Source: Candidatus Rhodoblastus alkanivorans | GTDB taxonomy: Bacteria; Pseudomonadota; Alphaproteobacteria; Rhizobiales; Beijerinckiaceae | Length of the DNA: 64,000 bases | Reading direction: 5' to 3' | Assembly (NCBI RefSeq): GCF_022760755.1 | Contig: NZ_JAIVFP010000001.1 | Coordinates: 1,009,501-1,073,500 of the forward strand | In this document: positions 34,344 to 42,761 of the stretch, piece after piece | Numbering within the stretch: the first letter of the stretch is position 1 | Layout of the letters: every line of letters begins with the position of its first letter | The notes under the pieces: generated by a model | The model's database searches: none | What the model was told of the DNA's origin: nothing | The model's input: the letters and a program-made list of their open reading frames with translations, nothing else | Position numbers and translations under genes: made by a program

Positions 34344-35681
34344 TCACAAATCTTTCCCTTGCGCCAGCGGCAGGGCCGCCTCGACCAGCCCGCCGCCGCC
34401 CGGCGCCTCGCCGAAGCTGAGACTTCCGCCAAGGCTCAAGACGCGCTCGCGCATCCCGGTCAGGCCGAGGCCCGGCGGCTTCGACGGATCGATCCCGACG
34501 CCGTCGTCCTGGACGCGGACGCGGATTTCCGGCGGCGACACGTTGCGCGACAGGACGATCGAGGCGTGGGTCGCCCTGGCATGGCGATAAATATTGGTGA
34601 GGGCCTCCTGAACCAGCCGGTAGAGCGCAAGTCCGGTCTTCTCGTCGGGCGGGTCGAGCCCCTGCGGCAGGCTCAGTTCGATATCGACGCCGGGCTCGGT
34701 TTCGCGCCAGCCGTCCACCAGGATTTTCAGCGCCTCGCACAGCCCCAGTTCGTCGAGCGCGGGCGGGCGCAACTGGCGTAGAATGCGCTTGTTGTGGCCC
34801 TGCAGCGACTCGATCTCGCCGCGTATGGCGGCGACGCGGCGTTCAAGCTCCTCCTGTCCCGAATTTTTAAGGCCTTTTTCGAGCAGGCTGGCGTTGGCGC
34901 GCAGGGCGAAGAGATAGGGGCCGATCTCGTCGTGCAATTCCCGCGCGATCCTTTTGCGCTCGTCTTCCTGCACCTCCATCAGGCGCTGGATCAGGGCGCG
35001 ATTGGCGTCCGACAGGCTTTGCAGCGCGGCGGCGAGGGCGTTGATCTTGGCGCAGAGGTCGTGAAACTCCGGCGATCCGGCGGCTTCGACCCGCGTCCGG
35101 TAGTCGCCGTCGCGCAAGGCGCCGAGCGCGCCCGCGCAGCTCTCCAGCGGGGCCAAGGTGCGGCCGAGGATGAAGCTCGCGCCGATCAGGGCCGCGAGCG
35201 CGATCGCGCCGCCGGTCAGGGCCAGATTGCGGACATCCTGCCAGACCTCGTTGACCTCGTCGGCGGGATCGCTGGCGATGACGATGTCGCCATATTTGCG
35301 GCCGTCGATCACCGCCGGCAGGATCGTCAGATGGGCGCGGGCGTGGATGAGGGCGTCGAACCAGGACGGCGATTCGCGCCGCGAAATGTCCGGCGCAAGC
35401 GCGGCCGCCGGGATTTGTCCGGTATCGTGGACGAAGGCGATGCGGACATGGCGCAACGAATCGAGGCTGCGCGCGAGATGGCGCAGGCTCGCTTCGGGGG
35501 CGGGGGCGCCGTGGAAATTGTTGAACGCGGCTTCGACGAAATCGCGCGTCACCCTGGTCATCGCCGCGCTTTCGGCCTGGACGCGGGCGCGGGCGTTGAC
35601 CGCCATGCGGCCGATATCGGCGGCAAGGCCAAGCAGAAGCACCAGGCCGAAAAGAAGGTCGATTCGAATTTTGAGCGACAT
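34344..35681 (-). CDS. NarX/UhpB-type sensor histidine kinase with LapD/MoxY-like periplasmic domain
   Basis: The 445-residue protein starts at ATG 35681 (MSLKIRIDLLFGLVLLLGLA, first membrane helix). A periplasmic segment (about 35-155) contains SLRHVRIAFVHDTG, ESPSWFDALIHARAH and YGDIVIASDPADEVNEVW, which resembles the LapD_MoxY_N sensor. After a second helix comes HAMP (SFILGRTLAPLESCAGALGA), then HisKA_3 with the phosphorylated His in ERKRIARELHDEIGPYLFAL and an ATPase domain with VQEALTNIYRHARAT and VQDDGVGID. No response regulator gene lies beside it, which is unusual for this family. Gene order suggests it may control the TonB receptor downstream; that is inference. Confidence 0.85.
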   Translation of the reverse strand: MSLKIRIDLLFGLVLLLGLAADIGRMAVNARARVQAESAAMTRVTRDFVEAAFNNFHGAPAPEASLRHLARSLDSLRHVRIAFVHDTGQIPAAALAPDISRRESPSWFDALIHARAHLTILPAVIDGRKYGDIVIASDPADEVNEVWQDVRNLALTGGAIALAALIGASFILGRTLAPLESCAGALGALRDGDYRTRVEAAGSPEFHDLCAKINALAAALQSLSDANRALIQRLMEVQEDERKRIARELHDEIGPYLFALRANASLLEKGLKNSGQEELERRVAAIRGEIESLQGHNKRILRQLRPPALDELGLCEALKILVDGWRETEPGVDIELSLPQGLDPPDEKTGLALYRLVQEALTNIYRHARATHASIVLSRNVSPPEIRVRVQDDGVGIDPSKPPGLGLTGMRERVLSLGGSLSFGEAPGGGGLVEAALPLAQGKDL

Positions 35682-35784
35682 GAGGCGAAGGCCGCGCCGG
35701 GCTGCGAGCGGGCGATGGTCGAGCCCGTCCCGCCTCAAGTCAAGGGCTTCCGGCGCCAACTCAGCGCCGCCGCGCGAAGCCGCC

Positions 35785-36558
35785 TTAGGCGCCTTCCCAA
35801 TAGCTTTCGTCGAACGAATAGCCATAGGCCTTCATTTCAGGCCCGCACAGGCGCTCGAAAAGGGCGCGTCTCGGCTCGTCCCACAGATCCGCGAGGGCGA
35901 GGACGCGCCGGGCGGTTCCCGCCTCGGTCTCCTGCGGACGATCCTTCTGGAAGGCCTGGGTCATCGCCGCCACATTGGCGTCGGCAAGGTCCAGCAAATG
36001 GCCGATGGCCGCGGCGGCCGTCGTGGGATCCCGGATCAGATCCTGTTGATCGACCTCGACATATTTGTCCCGCGGGATTTTGTCCCGCATGAGCCTCCAG
36101 GCTTCCATGTTTCGCGCCCAGTCGCGGCAATGATATTCGAAATTATGGCCGGGAAATTTTTTCAGGCGGGAAACGATATTCTCGATGGCGCGCCTTTTAG
36201 CGAAAATGAACACGCTTTCGGGCCAAAGCTCGAGCAAGGTCGGGATCGCCTCGATCATTTCGGGATTGCCGGTCTTGTCGAACCACGGCGCGTCGGGATT
36301 GTGGCGGTTGACGACGTCGCGGAAAACGACGGCGATCGAATCCATCAGCGCCTCCTTGTCGACGACCGAGGCGAGAACCTTCGGCCCGTCATTGCCGAAC
36401 GTGGCGAAATGGCGGTCGATGAAACGGCCGAGAACCGTCAGCAGGCTGAGAAAATTTCCCTCGCGGAAACCATTGTAGCCCGCGCGCAGCATGCCTTCGG
36501 CGAGCGCGCTCGTTCCCGACCGGGGGGAGCCGATGATGAAGACTGGATATTTCGCCAT
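35785..36558 (-). CDS. Sulfotransferase family protein
   Basis: The 257-residue protein begins AKYPVFIIGSPRSGTSALAE, the 5'-phosphosulfate-binding loop (PSRSGT-type) of PAPS-dependent sulfotransferases. The 3'-phosphate-binding region is likely VFIFAKRRAIENIVSRLKKF, with the conserved R and S. It should move sulfate from PAPS to a carbohydrate or small molecule. The ATG at 36558 follows AAAGGCGG. It is encoded upstream of the kinase with a 100-bp gap. A link to the surface polysaccharide is possible but unsupported by position. Confidence 0.8.
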   Translation of the reverse strand: MAKYPVFIIGSPRSGTSALAEGMLRAGYNGFREGNFLSLLTVLGRFIDRHFATFGNDGPKVLASVVDKEALMDSIAVVFRDVVNRHNPDAPWFDKTGNPEMIEAIPTLLELWPESVFIFAKRRAIENIVSRLKKFPGHNFEYHCRDWARNMEAWRLMRDKIPRDKYVEVDQQDLIRDPTTAAAAIGHLLDLADANVAAMTQAFQKDRPQETEAGTARRVLALADLWDEPRRALFERLCGPEMKAYGYSFDESYWEGA

Positions 36559-37026
36559 CAATTGCCAATCCGCCTTTCACGACAAGGATTTATTGGCCGC
36601 CCGCCAGCCGGGGCTCGCGGGCGCTTCCGGGCGATGGAGCGTCGCGGGGAGGCCTGGAGCAACCTCAATCATTTCCACATGAATCGTCTTCGGCCCGGCG
36701 GCGTCTCGTCTTTCGAAAATTTTGCGCTGACGGTCGGAGAGAGTGGGCGAGCATTCGTGAAAACTTTAGTTTCGGGGCTGTTTTCATAGCTTCCGGCTTT
36801 ATCGCTGTCCAGCGGCCTCGGGCGCGAGGCCAGGCTCCAGCCCAAATCCTTGTCCAAAGTTCAGCTCTGCGGAAAAATATTTCATCTTGCCCTTGCCAAC
36901 AGGCATGCGTTATCGGCAATATGAATAATCGCGAAAGTATGAATAAGTGCGCATAACGCCGCCTCGCGGCACATTGTGGCGGCAGCGAAACGACAGACGC
37001 CCGCGCCTCGGAGACGATAGCGAAAC
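36559..37026. promoter_or_regulatory. 468-bp gap with candidate ArsR operator at 36907-36959
   Basis: No gene is supported in this gap. Near its right end TATGAATAA occurs twice (36920-36928 and 36938-36946, 18-bp period), flanked by an inverted repeat GCGTTAT (36907-36913) / ATAACGC (36953-36959). This AT-rich block lies about 70 bp before the ArsR-family gene and is a good candidate for its autoregulatory operator. It does not match the published ATTC-N8-GAAT SqrR pattern exactly. Confidence 0.5.
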
Positions 37027-37386
37027 ATGCCCTCCGCCCTGGACATTCACGCGCATGCCGACGAGGCTCCGACGAGGGGGCCCGTTGACGCAGCGGCGCT
37101 CGCCGACGCGGCCGATCAGGCCAGCGACTTTCTCAAATCGCTGGCCAATCCCGTGCGGCTGCGGATCCTGTGCCTGCTGGCGCAAGGCGAATCGCCGGTC
37201 GGCGACATCGCCGAAAAGCTCTCCGCCCGGCAAAGCCTGATTTCCCAGCATCTCGCCTTGCTGCGGAAGGACGGCCTCGTGCGCCCCCGCCGCGATGGCC
37301 AGACCATCCGCTACGCATTGGCCGACGAAAAGGCCGAACGGCTGATCGGCGTGCTCTACGAATCCTTCTGCCCGGTCAAGCGCTGA
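37027..37386 (+). CDS. ArsR family regulator, BigR/SqrR-like
   Basis: The 119-residue winged-helix repressor contains DFLKSLANPVRLRILCLLAQ, the recognition helix ARQSLISQHLALLRKDGLV and the wing RPRRDGQTIRYALAD. Cysteines at 49 (RILCLL) and 115 (YESFCPVKR) sit where BigR and SqrR have the pair that forms a persulfide or disulfide bridge in response to sulfide or oxidants; no metal-binding CxC motif is present. It is followed by a pirin gene 90 bp downstream in the same direction, possibly a target. A sulfur-related ligand is inferred from the cysteine positions alone. Confidence 0.82.
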   Translation: MPSALDIHAHADEAPTRGPVDAAALADAADQASDFLKSLANPVRLRILCLLAQGESPVGDIAEKLSARQSLISQHLALLRKDGLVRPRRDGQTIRYALADEKAERLIGVLYESFCPVKR

Positions 37387-37476
37387 TAAAAAGCTTGCAT
37401 TTCGGCAAAGGCTGACAGGCGCGAACTTGTCGCGCGCCGCCAGTCCGCCAATGTCTCGGAGCAAAGGAGACATGGC

Positions 37477-38355
37477 ATGACCGTCATGCAGGATTTGGAA
37501 GCGCGAAAGGATTTGGACGCGCGAAAGGTCGTCGCCGTCACGCGGGGCGAGGCGACCTCGGACGGCGCGGGGGTGAAGATGATTCGCCTCATCGGTTCGG
37601 CCGCGCAGCCGCCCGTCGACCCATTCCTGATGCTCGATTTCTTCGGCTCCGAACAGCCCGGCGATTATATCGGCGGCTTCCCCGATCACCCGCATCGCGG
37701 CTTCGAGACGGTAACCTATATGCTGGCGGGACGGATGCGCCACCGCGATAATCACGGCCACTCGGGGGTGATCGAGGCCGGCGACGTGCAATGGATGAAG
37801 GCCGGGCGCGGCCTGATTCATTCCGAAATGCCGGAACAGGACCACGGTCTGATGCGCGGCTTCCAGCTCTGGATCAACCTGCCCGCCGCCGAGAAAATGT
37901 CGCCGCCGGCCTATCAGGAATTCAAGGCGGCCCAGATTCCGGTCGAGACGCGAGAGGGCGCCCGGGTCAAGATCGTTGCCGGCGCGGGGGCGTCGGGCGC
38001 GCTCGGCCCGGTCCGGGCGCCGCATGTGGACGCCGTCTATCTGGATGTGGAGCTTGCGCCCGGCGCGACCTTCAGCCAGGCCCTGCCGGCGGATCACCAG
38101 GCCTTTTTCGTCCTTTACGAGGGCTCGGCTTCCGCGCCCGGGGACAAAGGCGAGCAGGCGGTCGAGGCGCTCGCCCTCCTCGCGCTCGGCGCGGGCGGGG
38201 AGGCGGTCCTGACCGGCGGCCCGCAAGGCGCCCGCGCCCTGCTGCTCGCGGCGCGACCGTTGCGCGAGCCCATCGCCTGGAGCGGCCCCTTCGTGATGAA
38301 CAGCCGGCAGGAGCTGATCCAGGCTTTCGAGGATTATCGGGCGGGTCGATTCTAA
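37477..38355 (+). CDS. Pirin family protein
   Basis: The 292-residue bicupin has the pirin N-terminal core VDPFLMLDFFGSEQPGDY and the metal-binding motifs DHPHRGFETVTYML (two His), then HSEMPEQDHGLMRGFQLWIN (His and Glu). Pirins bind Fe; some act as quercetin dioxygenases or redox sensors. Start ATG 37477 lies seven bases after GGAG. The leader has a small direct repeat (LEARKDLDARK). Its stop codon TAA is formed at the boundary of the 268-bp element copy 2, which may have replaced the original 3' region. Confidence 0.9.
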   Translation: MTVMQDLEARKDLDARKVVAVTRGEATSDGAGVKMIRLIGSAAQPPVDPFLMLDFFGSEQPGDYIGGFPDHPHRGFETVTYMLAGRMRHRDNHGHSGVIEAGDVQWMKAGRGLIHSEMPEQDHGLMRGFQLWINLPAAEKMSPPAYQEFKAAQIPVETREGARVKIVAGAGASGALGPVRAPHVDAVYLDVELAPGATFSQALPADHQAFFVLYEGSASAPGDKGEQAVEALALLALGAGGEAVLTGGPQGARALLLAARPLREPIAWSGPFVMNSRQELIQAFEDYRAGRF

Positions 38356-38620
38356 AGCGTTTTCCGACCATATTGACGCAATCTGTTCGCTTTCGGAGAG
38401 ACGATCCGGCAAGCGCGCGCCGAAGAGCGCATTGGGGATGCGGTCGAGGCGCGCGCGACGCCGGGCGTCCGCCGAAAGCGAACCCTTCGGGCCGGGGGCT
38501 TTCGCGCCGTCGCGGCGTCGGTCGGCTCGGCCGTGTCCCCGACACGGCCGTCGCCACCCTCCTGGCCACGGCGCGAAATTCCCTCGGCAGATTGCGTCAA
38601 TATGGTCGGAAAACGCTCTA
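38353..38620. mobile_element. 268-bp MITE-like element, copy 2 (inverted relative to copy 1)
   Basis: This is the reverse-complement counterpart of the element at 31397-31664, with the same length and terminal repeats; the three differences that I see are near the ends. Its left end begins TAAAGCGTTTTCCG, so it carries the TAA stop of the pirin gene. Its right end (ACGCTCTA at 38620) lies 36 bp before the stop of the hybrid kinase gene. It has no transposase; long open frames in it, rich in Arg and Pro, are not likely to be genes. Confidence 0.8.
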
Positions 38621-38633
38621 GCGACGGCCGCAA

Positions 38634-38670
38634 GGCGAAGCGGCCGCGCTCCGGATCAGGCCGCTTCGCC
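38634..38670 (-). terminator. Hairpin across the stop codon of the hybrid kinase gene
   Basis: GGCGAAGCGGCC (38634-38645) and GGCCGCTTCGCC (38659-38670) form a 12-bp stem with a 13-nt loop. It overlaps the minus-strand kinase stop codon at 38656 and could protect or end that transcript. There is no T-run. Confidence 0.35.
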
Positions 38671-41124
38671 GCAGCCGCACGGCGTGCGGCGCGGCGCGGA
38701 TCGGGCGCCGGCGCGCGCCGCCAGGGCGGCCTCGAGCGCTGTGACGGCGTGGCTCCATGTATCGCGCAGTTCTTCGAGACAATCGTCGCCGTAAAGCGCG
38801 AAAGTATCGGTTCCGAGCGCGCGCCACGCCCGGCAGAGCCCGGCCAGGGCGATGGCGCCGACATTGCCGGCGCTGCTTTCGAGGGCGTGCGCCGCGCGAC
38901 CGAAGGCGTGGCGATCGCCCCGTTCGACCGCGACCGCCATATGCTCGGCGATGAGTCCGCCTTCCTCGATGAATTCCTTGACCACCTTGGCCAGGAAATC
39001 CTCGCCGCCCAGAGCGGCCAGCGCCTTGATCGAGGACTCGTCGAGCGGTGCGGTCGCGGCGGTCCGCGCTGCGCGGGCGGCTTTTTTCGCGTGGCGCTCG
39101 GGCGGCTTCGCCGCGGCGGCCGATCCGGCGTCGCGCCATGAGGCGTCGCCCCATGCGGCGTCGAGCGCGGCAAGCAGGGCTTCGGCGGCGATCGGCTTGA
39201 CCAGACAGGCCGCCATCCCGGCGCGCGCGCAGTCCTCGCGCCTTTGCGCGCTGGCGTCGGCGGTCAAGGCGAGGATCGGCGCGTGGTTCTCTCCGGCGCG
39301 CGCGAGGCGATAGAGCCGCGCCGCCTCGATGCCGTCGATCCTGGGCATGTTGAGGTCGAGCAGGATGAGGTCGAAATCCTCATTCAGCATGGCGTCGAGC
39401 GCCGCCTCGCCGTCCGCGGCCGTTTCGACCCGATAGCCGCCGCCCGACAAAATCGCCTCGAAGATCATCCGATTGACGCCATTGTCCTCGGCGAGCAGGA
39501 TTTTCCGGCCGGCGCCGCGCGGCCGGATCGTAGCGGCGAGCGCTTCGTCGCGCGGCGCTTCCGCTAGTCCGCCCGACAAGTCGCGCAGCTCGGCGGCGAT
39601 CCGCTGCGCCGTCGCGATCTCGTCGGCGTTGTTGGCGTCATGGGCGACGGCGGCGAGGGCGAAGCGCCGGGCGAGGGCCAGGGAGTCGAAGGGTGCTGGC
39701 GCGACGACGCAGACCGGCCCAAGCGCCTGCGGCCCGGCGAAAGCCGGCGCGTCCTCGAATACCAAGGGCGGAGCCATGATTTGCGAGGCGCGCGCGATCG
39801 CGTCGGCGTCGTCGCGCTCGACCGCCAGTTCGAACCAGAACAGCGCGCCTTTCCCGGGCTCGCTCTCGACCCCGATGCGCCCGCCGCGCGCCTCGAGCCG
39901 GCGCCGCGCGATGGCCAGCCCCAGCCCGCTGCCGCCGAACCGTGCGGCGATGTCGGGTCCGCCCTGCACGAAGGTTTCGAAAATGCGGTCCTGCGCCGCC
40001 TTGTCGATCCCGATGCCGGTGTCGCGCGCCTCGACCCGCAGCACGAGGCCGCCGTCCTCGCCTTCGCGCGCCGAGACATGGATCGCGACGGCGCCAGAGG
40101 CGGTGAACTTCACCGCATTGCCGCCCACGTTCTGGATGGTGTCGAGCAGGAGTCCGGCATCCGAAAGAATGTAGCGCGGCGCGCCGGCGCCGATGCTTAA
40201 GCCCAGGCGCACGCCCTTGCCGTCGGCCTCGACCGCCAGCATGGCGCGCAGCGACATCAGCAGGGCGTAGAGATCGATCCGTTCGGGCGGGGGCGCTTCG
40301 ACGCCGATCTCGTCGCGCGAGACCGTCAGCAGACCCTCGATATGGCGCAGAAGGAGGCCGCCGGCGCCGCGGATGGTCTCGACCATATCACGCTGCTGGC
40401 CGTCCAGGCGGGTGTTTTTCAGCATGTCGCCGAGGCCGAGAATCGCGGTCAGCGGCGTGCGCAGCTCGTGGCTCACATTGGCGAGCAGGAGGGTCTTGGC
40501 GCGACTGGCGCGCTCGGCTTCGGCGCGGGCCTCGGCGATGCGGCGCAACAACAATCCTCCATAGGCCGGCATGGTGATGAGCGCGCAGAACAGGCCGGCG
40601 GACAGCGAGGCGTTCGCCCGCCAGAACGGCGTGAACACTATCGTCGCGGCGAAGCCGATCGCCGCGCTGGCGACGGACGCCGCCATATAGGCCGCGCCGA
40701 GGCGGACGCCATTGCCGAGGATCATCCACAGATAGAGCGGGAAAAGAAAAGCCGATGCGCTTGAGCCCAGATAAAGGCCGTAGGAAATGGCGGCGGAATC
40801 GGCGCAGATGGCGACGATGCGGCGAAGCCGGTTCGGTTCCGGCCGCAAGGCGAGATGGGCCTGCGCCAGCCCGATGAAGACGACATAGGCCTGCAGTCCG
40901 GGCAGGCCGGCATTGAGAAAAAGGCGCGCGTCTCCGCCGCGGCCCGCCTGCCAGGCGGCGGCGCACAGGACCACCAGCGCCAGGAACAGGCGGTTGAGCA
41001 TGATTCCCTGCTCGGGGCGTTCCTGGGCGAGAAAGAATCCGCGCCTCATTCCGGCCGAGGCGGCGCGCGCGGCGCGGCCGATCGCGGCAGGCGCGGCGAA
41101 GATCGATGCGGCAGACGATTTCAT
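38656..41124 (-). CDS. Hybrid sensor histidine kinase with REC and HPt domains
   Basis: The 822-residue protein starts at ATG 41124, four bases before the stop of the upstream response-regulator gene (ATGA overlap). The N-terminal 200 residues hold about six membrane helices (FLALVVLCAAAWQAG; YVVFIGLAQAHLAL; FLFPLYLWMILGNGV) and no periplasmic sensor domain. HisKA (LLANVSHELRTPLTAILGLG) and HATPase (NVGGNAVKFTASGAVAIHV; FGGSGLGLAIARRRLEARGG) are followed by a REC domain (ILLAEDNGVNRMIFEAIL; LILLDLNMPRIDGIEAARL) and an HPt domain with HALESSAGNVGAIAL. It is a complete phosphorelay in one protein. The ligand is unknown. Its coupled partner upstream is probably the output. Confidence 0.88.
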   Translation of the reverse strand: MKSSAASIFAAPAAIGRAARAASAGMRRGFFLAQERPEQGIMLNRLFLALVVLCAAAWQAGRGGDARLFLNAGLPGLQAYVVFIGLAQAHLALRPEPNRLRRIVAICADSAAISYGLYLGSSASAFLFPLYLWMILGNGVRLGAAYMAASVASAAIGFAATIVFTPFWRANASLSAGLFCALITMPAYGGLLLRRIAEARAEAERASRAKTLLLANVSHELRTPLTAILGLGDMLKNTRLDGQQRDMVETIRGAGGLLLRHIEGLLTVSRDEIGVEAPPPERIDLYALLMSLRAMLAVEADGKGVRLGLSIGAGAPRYILSDAGLLLDTIQNVGGNAVKFTASGAVAIHVSAREGEDGGLVLRVEARDTGIGIDKAAQDRIFETFVQGGPDIAARFGGSGLGLAIARRRLEARGGRIGVESEPGKGALFWFELAVERDDADAIARASQIMAPPLVFEDAPAFAGPQALGPVCVVAPAPFDSLALARRFALAAVAHDANNADEIATAQRIAAELRDLSGGLAEAPRDEALAATIRPRGAGRKILLAEDNGVNRMIFEAILSGGGYRVETAADGEAALDAMLNEDFDLILLDLNMPRIDGIEAARLYRLARAGENHAPILALTADASAQRREDCARAGMAACLVKPIAAEALLAALDAAWGDASWRDAGSAAAAKPPERHAKKAARAARTAATAPLDESSIKALAALGGEDFLAKVVKEFIEEGGLIAEHMAVAVERGDRHAFGRAAHALESSAGNVGAIALAGLCRAWRALGTDTFALYGDDCLEELRDTWSHAVTALEAALAARAGARSAPRRTPCGCGEAA

Positions 41125-42617
41125 GCCCGGCGCGCCTTGATTTCCGGCGCATCCTCGGCGGCGCGCGTTCCAAGCAGCGCGCTGAAATCGCGTAGCGCGA
41201 AGGGCGCGCCGAAACATGGCCCCTGGGCCCAGCCGACGCCGGCGCGCCTCAGCGGCGCCAGCAGCGCCGGCGACGCAGCGTCGGCCGCGCGCAAAACGGG
41301 CGTCTTGCCAAACTGACGCTCGATCCGGGCGCGAAGCGCGCGCGCCCGCGCCACCCCTCCATCGTCGGGGCTCGAGAAGCGGATGGCGCCGATCGCGCCC
41401 TGGGCCAGCGCCTTTTGCAGGACCGGCCAATGGGGCGCGTCGGCGCTATCCTGCCCGAGCGCCCCAAGATCGAAGGTCAGTCCGGCGCCGAGGGCGGCGA
41501 GGGCGGGAACGAGCCTGTCCGCCCGCGCGCCATTCGCCAGCATATCCGTGACAGGAAGGATGAGATCGAGGCGGGCGGGTTCGACGCCGGATTCGGCGAG
41601 AAGCGGCGGCAGGCGCAAAACAAAGGACTCGGCGTCGTCGCTGGCGAGGCTCAGGCGCAGGCAGAGGCGGAAGTTTTCGACTCCATCGCGCCGGGTCCGC
41701 GCCGCGCAGGACAAAGCGACGCTCAGGGCCTCCCGGTCGGAGAATTCCGCTTCGCGGGCGCCGTCCTGCAACTGGGCGCCGACGAGGGCGCCGCTGGCGA
41801 GATCGACCAGAGGCGCGAGACGCCATCGCTCCGCGACGGGGCGCGGAGAGTCGGCGCGCCAGATTTCGCGCATCGAGCCGATCGCCGCGCGTAGGCAGGC
41901 CGCCGCATCTTCCCCGGCGCGGGGCAAAGCCGCGCCGGCGCGCAGGGTGGCGATGCGCCCGAAGGCCGCCCTGGCGCGCAGCAGGCGGCGCGCCAGGGCC
42001 CGCGCGTCGGACCGATGGGCGACCCCCGTTTGCAGCAGGACGTAGCGCAAAGGATCGAGCCGGGCGACAGCGTCGCATTCGCGCACATGGGCGCGCAGGA
42101 TGGCGGACAAATCCGGCGCGGGGCCTACGGGAACGATCTCGATGACATGAAGGGCGAAGCCGCCTTCGCCGCAGCGATCGAGCAAAGCGCGGATTTCGTC
42201 CTCGGGACGCGCCTCCGCCGCGGGCGCCGCGTCGCCGGCGGAACGGCTGAGCTTGAGCAGGTTGCGCGCCCGGGTGATGAATTCGCAATGGTCGATCGGC
42301 GCGCGCAGAAAATCCGTCGCGCCGCTCTCCAGCGCGCGCAGGCGCTTCTGGCGCTGTCCGCAGACGGTGATCATCATGATCGGCACCCGGGCGGAGCCGG
42401 GCTGGGCGCGGAAACGGGTGATGAATTCGTCGCCGTCGATCCGGGGCATTTCGTAATCGGTGACGATCAGATCGGCCGCATTCGCTTTCAGCCAGTCGAG
42501 CGCGCTGGCGGCGTCGCCAAAGGCCTGGACGGTGACGTCCTGACCGAGAGACCTTGCGAGTTGTGTGTAAATGGCGCGATTAGTAGCTCGATCATCAACG
42601 ATAACTATGCTGTACAT
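41121..42617 (-). CDS. Response regulator with degenerate GGDEF and EAL-like domains
   Basis: The 498-residue protein starts at ATG 42617: MYSIVIVDDRATNRAIYTQL. The REC domain has the phosphorylatable Asp in ADLIVTDYEMPRIDG and the conserved K-region replaced near FLRAPIDHCEFITRA. A GGDEF-like part follows with VRECDAVARLDPLRYVLLQT, where the catalytic GG[D/E]EF is lost. Then an EAL-like domain begins RLAPLVDLASGALVGAQLQD, where the EAL glutamate is missing, and ends in GVGWAQGPCFGAPFAL (usually QGYxxGxP). It therefore cannot be an ordinary diguanylate cyclase or phosphodiesterase; it may bind c-di-GMP or a protein partner. It overlaps the hybrid kinase by four bases. Confidence 0.82.
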   Translation of the reverse strand: MYSIVIVDDRATNRAIYTQLARSLGQDVTVQAFGDAASALDWLKANAADLIVTDYEMPRIDGDEFITRFRAQPGSARVPIMMITVCGQRQKRLRALESGATDFLRAPIDHCEFITRARNLLKLSRSAGDAAPAAEARPEDEIRALLDRCGEGGFALHVIEIVPVGPAPDLSAILRAHVRECDAVARLDPLRYVLLQTGVAHRSDARALARRLLRARAAFGRIATLRAGAALPRAGEDAAACLRAAIGSMREIWRADSPRPVAERWRLAPLVDLASGALVGAQLQDGAREAEFSDREALSVALSCAARTRRDGVENFRLCLRLSLASDDAESFVLRLPPLLAESGVEPARLDLILPVTDMLANGARADRLVPALAALGAGLTFDLGALGQDSADAPHWPVLQKALAQGAIGAIRFSSPDDGGVARARALRARIERQFGKTPVLRAADAASPALLAPLRRAGVGWAQGPCFGAPFALRDFSALLGTRAAEDAPEIKARRA

Positions 42618-42761
42618 ACCCAAACCCGGTCGCCAGCCTGGAGCCCGGCGCGTTTTCCGCTTTTTCGTAAACAGAACGACGCCGCTTGTCGGCCGCCGTC
42701 CGCGGACTCCAGACGGCCTATTTTCCTGAAAACTCATTAAGGTATTGTTTCTATTATATCT

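Noticed and set aside
36910-38412. Long minus-strand open frame over the ArsR and pirin genes
   Set aside because: It runs antisense to two well-supported genes, begins inside the 268-bp element, and its product is Arg/Asp/Gly-rich with no family motif.
37791-38621. Frames sharing an Arg/Pro-rich C-terminus with the other 268-bp element
   Set aside because: The common peptide (ending LRQYGRKTL) is a by-product of the repeated DNA, not a conserved protein domain.
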